Shown here piece after piece: positions 59,586 through 64,000 of a stretch of 64,000 bases of DNA. Every line of letters begins with the position of its first letter. Position 1 is the first letter of the stretch. Source of the stretch: Litoreibacter meonggei (GTDB taxonomy: Bacteria; Pseudomonadota; Alphaproteobacteria; Rhodobacterales; Rhodobacteraceae); assembly GCF_003663885.1 (NCBI RefSeq), contig NZ_RCCE01000003.1:62001-126000 (forward strand), written 5' to 3'. The notes below the pieces were generated by a model. The model ran no database searches, had not been told where the DNA came from, and worked only from the letters and a program-made list of their open reading frames with translations. The position numbers and the translations under genes are program-made.

Positions 59586-60230
59586 ATGACGATCAAACCT
59601 ATCGCGGCCCTTGTGGCTGCCACGCTTGCTGTCAGTGCGTGTACAACCGACAGCGTTTCCCAAGCCAACAAATCGCAAACCGGCGCCATTATTGGCGGGG
59701 CCCTTGGTGGGCTTATCGGTGCGTCTAGTAACGACGACAAGCTGCTCAAAGGCATCGTTGGCGCTGGCATCGGCGCCGCTGCTGGTGGCGTGATTGGCCA
59801 CCAGTTGGACAAGCAGGCCGAAGATTTGCGCCGCGACATCCCGAACGAGAACATCGACATCGTGAACACCGGCGAGGAGCTGCGGGTCACCATGCCGCAA
59901 GACTTGCTGTTTGCGGTGAACAGTTCTGATTTGCGCTATGATTTGCAGGCTGACCTGCGCGCCTTGGCTGGCAACTTGCGCGACTATCCGGACACGACGG
60001 TCAATATTGTCGGGCATACCGATGATACGGGCTCTGACGGCTACAATTACGAGCTGTCGGAGCGTCGTGCGCAGGCCGTTGCCTTCACGCTGGAAGACGC
60101 GGGCGTCACCCCATCGCGCATCCGGTCCTACGGGCAGGGCGAGACACGCCCCGTGGCATCCAACGTGACCGAGGAGGGCCGCGCCCAGAACCGCCGCGTC
60201 GATATCGTCATCCGGCCAAACGCGGCTTAA
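59586..60230 (+). CDS. Glycine-zipper OmpA-family lipoprotein (copy 2)
   Basis: A 214-aa paralogue of the preceding gene with the same order: lipobox (LAVSAC), glycine zipper (IIGGALGGLIGASS; VGAGIGAAAGGVIGHQLDKQAEDLRRD) and OmpA domain (DLLFAVNSSDLRYDLQADL, GHTDDTGSDGYNYELSERRAQAV, NRRVDIVIRP). The two products are similar over nearly their whole length, so this is a tandem duplication that has since diverged. A strong terminator follows it. Confidence 0.9.
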   Translation: MTIKPIAALVAATLAVSACTTDSVSQANKSQTGAIIGGALGGLIGASSNDDKLLKGIVGAGIGAAAGGVIGHQLDKQAEDLRRDIPNENIDIVNTGEELRVTMPQDLLFAVNSSDLRYDLQADLRALAGNLRDYPDTTVNIVGHTDDTGSDGYNYELSERRAQAVAFTLEDAGVTPSRIRSYGQGETRPVASNVTEEGRAQNRRVDIVIRPNAA

Positions 60231-60248
60231 TCCGGTTTAGAACTAATC

Positions 60249-60278
60249 AAAACGGCCCCCAAGTCGGGGCCGTTTTTT
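60249..60278 (+). terminator. Intrinsic terminator after OmpA-family copy 2
   Basis: An 11-bp stem (AAAACGGCCCC with GGGGCCGTTTT) and 6-nt loop end in six T residues, 18 nt past the stop. Confidence 0.9.
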
Positions 60279-60293
60279 GTTGTCTAACGCGAT

Positions 60294-60318
60294 GAGTGGT
60301 CATATATTTTTACCAATT
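60294..60318. promoter_or_regulatory. GntR-type operator before the FadR-family regulator gene
   Basis: TGGT (60297-60300) and ACCA (60312-60315) are separated by 11 nt, and the 25-base window agrees in 21 positions with the operator before glcD (37617-37641, minus strand). It ends 14 nt before the regulator's ATG, fitting autoregulation. Confidence 0.7.
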
Positions 60319-60332
60319 AGCGGGGTGAGACA

Positions 60333-61103
60333 ATGCCATTCAAGAAGATCGAGGCCGAGAAACTCTCCAACGCCGTTGTGCGCCAGATCGAGTTGCTGAT
60401 CTTACGCGGCATCCTCAAACCGGGGGAGCGGCTGCCCTCCGAGCGCGAACTGGCGGAGAAGCTTGGTGTCTCGCGCCCGTCCTTGCGCGAAGCCGTTGCA
60501 AACCTGCAAGACCGCGGGCTTCTGGCGACCAAAGCGGGGGCTGGAATTTACGTGGCCGAAGTGGTCGGCGCGGCGTTTTCGGATGCCTTGGTGCAGCTGT
60601 TCGCGGATCACGACGAAGCGGTCTTTGACTACATTTCCTTCCGCCGCGATCTGGAAGGGTTGGCCGCCGCCCGCGCCGCGCGGCTGGGATCGGACACCGA
60701 CCTGAAGGTCGTCGACACCATCTACCGCAAGATGGAAGCCGCGCATTCCAAACGGAACCCCGCCGAAGAGGCGCAACTGGACGCCGAGTTCCACCTTGCG
60801 ATCATCGAGGCCAGCCACAACGTCATCATGCTGCACATGATGCGGGCGATGTTCCAGATGCTGCGCGAAGGCGTCTTCTATAACCGTCAGATGATGTTCA
60901 AGCAGCGCATCACCCGTGACACACTGCTTGAGCAGCATCGCGCAATCAACACGGCGTTGCTTGCCCGTGACGAGGACGGTGCCCGTGCCGCCGTGGAGGC
61001 GCATCTGAACTACGTTGAAGACAGCCTGAAAGACAGTCTCAAGGCGGAGCATAACGAGACAATCGCCAAGCTCCGGCTGGAGCACGAAAACGCTAGGTCT
61101 TAA
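60333..61103 (+). CDS. FadR/GntR-family transcriptional regulator (GlcC/LldR-like)
   Basis: The 256-aa regulator has an N-terminal winged helix (about residues 8-75; LKPGERLPSERELAEKLGVSRPSLREAVANLQDRGLL) and a C-terminal FCD ligand domain (about 95-235) with the metal-binding His pattern (DAEFHLAIIEASHN, EQHRAINTALLARD, EAHLNYVE). FCD members often sense glycolate, lactate or other hydroxy-acids. The operator just upstream nearly matches the one before glcD, so it is a strong candidate for the glc repressor/activator although it lies 23 kb away. It is convergent with the enolase-superfamily gene (11-bp overlap). Confidence 0.88.
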   Translation: MPFKKIEAEKLSNAVVRQIELLILRGILKPGERLPSERELAEKLGVSRPSLREAVANLQDRGLLATKAGAGIYVAEVVGAAFSDALVQLFADHDEAVFDYISFRRDLEGLAAARAARLGSDTDLKVVDTIYRKMEAAHSKRNPAEEAQLDAEFHLAIIEASHNVIMLHMMRAMFQMLREGVFYNRQMMFKQRITRDTLLEQHRAINTALLARDEDGARAAVEAHLNYVEDSLKDSLKAEHNETIAKLRLEHENARS

Positions 61104-62322
61104 GCGGCGCACCACCGGCAAAGGAATTGCCATTTTGGTAGTCACACGGCTCTTCCTGCATCTGAAGATGAAGGCCCGTTCCTGTGAACGGGTTTGCGCG
61201 CGCTAGATCCTCGTCCAGCGTAATGCCTAGACCCGGTGTTTCCGGTGGTGTGATGTAGCCGTTTTCAACCTTGATTGCCCCTCCGATCAAGTCAGCGTGG
61301 AAATCCGTCTCGATGGTTTCGCACATCAGCAGGTTGGGGATGGAGGTTGCCAGATGGATATTCGCGGCCCACTCGACCGGACCTGCGTATAAATGCGGGG
61401 CCATTTCGGCGTTGAAAACCTCGGCCAGTCCGGCCAGCTTCTTCATCTCCCAAATGCCACCAGCGCGGCCCAGTGCCGGTTGCAGGATTTTCACCCCGCC
61501 CGTGCGCAGCAAGGTTGCAAACTCCGCTTTGGTGGTAAGGCGCTCACCCGCGGCAATCGGGATGCGTACGGCTTTGGCGACCTCGGCGAACTCCAACGGG
61601 TTATCCGGCGGCAGTGGTTCTTCGAACCAAAGGGGTGAGTATGGTTCAATCGCCTGCCCCAACCGGATCGCTCCGGATGTGTTGAACTGACCGTGTGTGC
61701 CGAACAGCAGGTCGGCACGGTCGCCCACGGCCTCGCGGATCGCCTTGCAGAACGCCACAGACATGGTGATGTCGAACATCGCGGGTTGGTGGCCGGAATG
61801 GATCGTATAGGGGCCAGCGGGGTCGAATTTTACCGCCGTGTAGCCGCGATCAACGGCGTCTAACGCTGCTTCGGCGGCCATCTCAGGCGACGTCCAGAAC
61901 TCCGTCAGATCGTGATGCGGCAGCGGGTAAAGATACGTATAGGCCCGAATTTTCGGGTTCATCTTGCCGCCCAGCATTGCCCAAACGGGACGATCCCGCG
62001 CTTTGCCAAGGATATCCCAGCAGGCCATTTCCAAGCCGGAAAACGCCCCCATAACAGTCGGATCAGGGCGTTGCGTAAAGCCGGAGGAATAGACGCGTCG
62101 GAACATCAGCTCGATATTTTCGGGGTTTTCGCCTTCGATATGGCGCGCGAAGACATCTTCGATCACGGCGCTCATGGCATCGGGGCCGACGGCGGAGGCG
62201 TAGACCTCCCCGATCCCTTCGATCCCGCAAGCGGTCGTCAGCTTCACGAATATCCAATACTGCCCGCCCCAGCCCGGTGCGGGGGGCGATGTTACGATGA
62301 TCTGCAGGTTCTGGAGTTTCAT
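61093..62322 (-). CDS. Enolase-superfamily (mandelate racemase/muconate lactonizing type) enzyme
   Basis: This 409-aa protein has the capping domain and TIM barrel of the mandelate-racemase group, whose members dehydrate or racemise acid sugars by abstracting a proton alpha to a carboxylate. Seen: Lys in AVKFDPAG (about K165), LWFEEPLPPDNP (E234/E235), AAGERLTTKAEF (E260) and a His in MAPHLYAGPVEW (H310). Where dehydratases such as galactonate dehydratase have Asp (DFHGR) as first metal ligand, this reads GTHGQF. ATG 62322 overlaps the dehydrogenase stop (ATGA). Substrate unknown; an acid sugar is likely. Confidence 0.88.
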   Translation of the reverse strand: MKLQNLQIIVTSPPAPGWGGQYWIFVKLTTACGIEGIGEVYASAVGPDAMSAVIEDVFARHIEGENPENIELMFRRVYSSGFTQRPDPTVMGAFSGLEMACWDILGKARDRPVWAMLGGKMNPKIRAYTYLYPLPHHDLTEFWTSPEMAAEAALDAVDRGYTAVKFDPAGPYTIHSGHQPAMFDITMSVAFCKAIREAVGDRADLLFGTHGQFNTSGAIRLGQAIEPYSPLWFEEPLPPDNPLEFAEVAKAVRIPIAAGERLTTKAEFATLLRTGGVKILQPALGRAGGIWEMKKLAGLAEVFNAEMAPHLYAGPVEWAANIHLATSIPNLLMCETIETDFHADLIGGAIKVENGYITPPETPGLGITLDEDLARANPFTGTGLHLQMQEEPCDYQNGNSFAGGAPLKT

Positions 62323-63407
62323 TTGAACACAATCACGTTGCGACGTGCAGCGCCTGAGCGCGTGTCGGCAATGGCCTCGTTGATCTGATCCAGACGCCAG
62401 CGCCCCGACACCAATTCGTCGAGCTTCAGACGTCCTTGTCCGTACAGGTCTACCAGCCACGGAATGTCGCGTTTCAAAACCACATCACCCATTTTGGTCC
62501 CTTTCATGCCTTGCGCCATGGCGCCAAAAATAACTGGCTCATAGGTCGCCTTGTCACCCGAATGGGGCATTCCGACCAGATACATGTTGCCGCCAGAGCC
62601 TAGGAACCGCGGCGCGGATTCGAACGCAGGGATCGAGCCGACCGTGACCATGACGGCATCGGCCATGCGACCACCGGTAATCTCGGCCACTTTCTTCCAT
62701 GGCTTGGGATCGGTCGCCAGCACACCGTCCGTCGCGCCGAACTCCTTCGCTGCTTCCAGCTTTTCAGGAACCATATCAATCGCGATAATCCGTGCAGCAC
62801 CCGAGATTGCGGCACCTTGGATAGCGTTCAGGCCAACGCCGCCCGCCCCGATCACCACAACCGTTTGACCTGGCCGCACCTTTGCCGTGTTCACCACCGC
62901 GCCAACGCCCGTGACGACCCCGCAAGACAACAACGACGCGGCGTCCATCGGGATGGTGTCAGGGATGCGCGCGATCTGGCTTTGGTCAACCACCGCGCGT
63001 TCCGCAAACGCCCCGCAGGCCAGCCCGTGCTCCAACGCGCTTCCGTCGGGCATGGAGAGCGGGCCAGCCATCCGGTCATAGGGCGTCGCGCATTGCGTCG
63101 GCACGCCGGACGCGCAGGGTGTGCAGGTCGCGCAGGAGCGGATCAGGGTGACCAAGACCGCGTCGCCGATGGACAAGCCCGTGACGCCGGCGCCCAAGGC
63201 GGCCACGCGACCGGCAGCCTCATGGCCGTATACTGCGGGCAAGTCACCGCCCCATCCACCATCCAGATAGGAGATGTCGGAGAAGCAAATCGCGCAGGCT
63301 TCAAGGTCAACCTCCACCTCGCCCGCCTGCGGTGCACGAAGTTCCACCTCCTCGATGCTCAGAGGTGCACCGAATTCGTGGCACACGGCGGCTTTGATTT
63401 TGGTCAT
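62319..63407 (-). CDS. Zinc-dependent alcohol dehydrogenase (class III-like MDR)
   Basis: The 362-aa dehydrogenase has both zinc sites: catalytic Cys41 and His62-Glu63 (GHEAAG), and structural Cys92, Cys95, Cys98 and Cys106 (CATCTPCASGVPTQC). The NAD-binding Rossmann motif is VVIGAGGVGLNAIQGA. ATG 63407 (MTKIKAAVCHEFG) is chosen by homology and GAGGG upstream. It overlaps the enolase-superfamily gene by 4 nt, so both act in one pathway, plausibly oxidation and dehydration of a sugar acid or alcohol; inference. Confidence 0.9.
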   Translation of the reverse strand: MTKIKAAVCHEFGAPLSIEEVELRAPQAGEVEVDLEACAICFSDISYLDGGWGGDLPAVYGHEAAGRVAALGAGVTGLSIGDAVLVTLIRSCATCTPCASGVPTQCATPYDRMAGPLSMPDGSALEHGLACGAFAERAVVDQSQIARIPDTIPMDAASLLSCGVVTGVGAVVNTAKVRPGQTVVVIGAGGVGLNAIQGAAISGAARIIAIDMVPEKLEAAKEFGATDGVLATDPKPWKKVAEITGGRMADAVMVTVGSIPAFESAPRFLGSGGNMYLVGMPHSGDKATYEPVIFGAMAQGMKGTKMGDVVLKRDIPWLVDLYGQGRLKLDELVSGRWRLDQINEAIADTRSGAARRNVIVFK

Positions 63408-63535
63408 GGCTCGGCCCTCGCAGAATGTTGTGTTTGAACACAACCCGCGAAGCTGGCACATCGCAAGGGCGATATGCAATATTTCTGCCACGGGCCTGCA
63501 TTTTCGCCCCCAACACGGATCATGAGGCCGTCACT

Positions 63536-64000
63536 GTGAAACTAGACCTTGGACACATCACCCTGAACGTAGTTGAGGACGGTGACCCGTCCGGCGCGCT
63601 TGTTGTGTTCTCCAACTCGCTCGGGACGTCGCTGGAGTTGTGGGACAAAGTGATTCCCCTGCTCCCGCAAAATCTGCGGCTAATCCGCTACGACATGCGC
63701 GGCCACGGGGCGTCGGATGTGCCGGATGCGCCCTATTCCATGGGGATGCTGATACGCGACGCCGAGGCATTGCTGGACCACCTGAAGGTGCGCGACTGCG
63801 TGTTCGTCGGGCTGTCGGTTGGCGGCATGATCGCGCAAGGTTTGGCTACGAAAAGGCTGGACCAGATACGCGCCATGGTGCTGTCCAACAGCGCCGCCAA
63901 AATGGGACATCCCCAGATGTGGAAGGACCGCATTGCGGCTGTTGAGCAAGGCGGGATCGAGAGCATCGCCGACGATGTTATGGAACGCTGGTTCTCGCGT
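63536..64000 (+). CDS. pcaD: 3-oxoadipate enol-lactonase-like hydrolase (3' end outside window)
   Basis: The first 155 codons of an alpha/beta hydrolase are present and remain open at the window edge. FSNSLGTSLELWD, RYDMRGHGASD, the nucleophile elbow GLSVGGMIAQGLA and LSNSAAK match PcaD, which hydrolyses 3-oxoadipate enol-lactone in the protocatechuate branch of the beta-ketoadipate pathway. The start is GTG 63536 with GAGG 9 nt upstream; the nearest ATG runs into a stop. The catalytic Asp and His lie beyond the window, so the call is by family resemblance. Confidence 0.82.
   Translation, partial: MKLDLGHITLNVVEDGDPSGALVVFSNSLGTSLELWDKVIPLLPQNLRLIRYDMRGHGASDVPDAPYSMGMLIRDAEALLDHLKVRDCVFVGLSVGGMIAQGLATKRLDQIRAMVLSNSAAKMGHPQMWKDRIAAVEQGGIESIADDVMERWFSR

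Noticed and set aside
1-64000. CRISPR arrays, tRNA or rRNA genes, insertion sequences
   Set aside because: Reading the intergenic regions showed no regularly spaced repeats, no tRNA cloverleaf motifs, no rRNA and no transposase-like protein.

Overview
The window looks like a chromosomal stretch from a marine alphaproteobacterium of the Roseobacter group (Rhodobacterales). I infer this from the gene families and their neighbourhoods: trpB/trpF/LapA-domain/ihfB/rpsA, class II aroA with cmk, miaB/phoH, glcDEF, a MoxR-DUF58-DUF4159 block, a DUF5928 glycosyltransferase, a VPLPA-CTERM protein and two TAXI-type TRAP transporters. No rRNA, tRNA, CRISPR array, insertion sequence or prophage gene was recognised.

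Layout. 1-1.3 kb: DUF2332 (5' end outside the window) and DUF2237. 1.4-6.3 kb, minus strand: rpsA, ihfB, LapA-domain, trpF, a small conserved gene whose 3' end runs into three consecutive palindromes, and trpB. 6.9-14.3 kb: accessory island 1, with a LysR regulator, LeuD/LeuC-type dehydratase and a fluoroacetate-dehalogenase-like hydrolase on the minus strand, divergent from a TAXI-TRAP transporter. It is followed by a scar of asparagine-synthetase and LysR gene fragments and a universal stress protein. 15.6-18.5 kb, minus strand: aroA, a hypothetical gene, a GFA-family gene and cmk. cmk normally sits beside rpsA, so island 1 appears to have split that pair. 18.8-26.4 kb: a small hydrolase and accessory island 2, in transcription order ROK regulator, TRAP permease, TAXI receptor, choline-sulfatase, formylglycine-generating enzyme. 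Copies of a short dispersed repeat lie on both sides of each island.

26.6-31.2 kb: miaB, an OmpA-family protein and a lipoprotein that share a small Cys/His/Trp motif, phoH, and a glycosyltransferase. 31.3-37.6 kb: Hsp20, a trypsin-like protease, and the glycolate oxidase operon glcD-glcE-glcF with an AEC permease. 37.7-39.5 kb: DUF599, a small secreted protein, and a frameshifted DUF4344 metallopeptidase. 39.5-46.8 kb: MoxR, DUF58, DUF4159/BatA-type and a second large membrane protein, with DUF1285 divergent. 47-52.4 kb: DUF2798, GNAT, polA, a 59-aa zinc-finger gene, a coiled-coil zinc-ribbon membrane protein and a HIT protein. 52.4-56 kb: a Core-2/I-branching-type glycosyltransferase divergent from a sulfotransferase, then a VPLPA-CTERM exported protein. 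56-64 kb: sugar kinase, nth, an AraC-MGMT fusion, two tandem glycine-zipper/OmpA lipoproteins, a FadR-type GntR regulator, an enolase-superfamily/alcohol-dehydrogenase gene pair, and the start of a pcaD-like gene.

The main leads are the two uncharacterised TAXI-TRAP catabolic islands at synteny breakpoints with flanking repeats, and a near-identical 25-bp operator shared by glcD and the distant GntR gene. The glycosyltransferase/sulfotransferase pair is a third.
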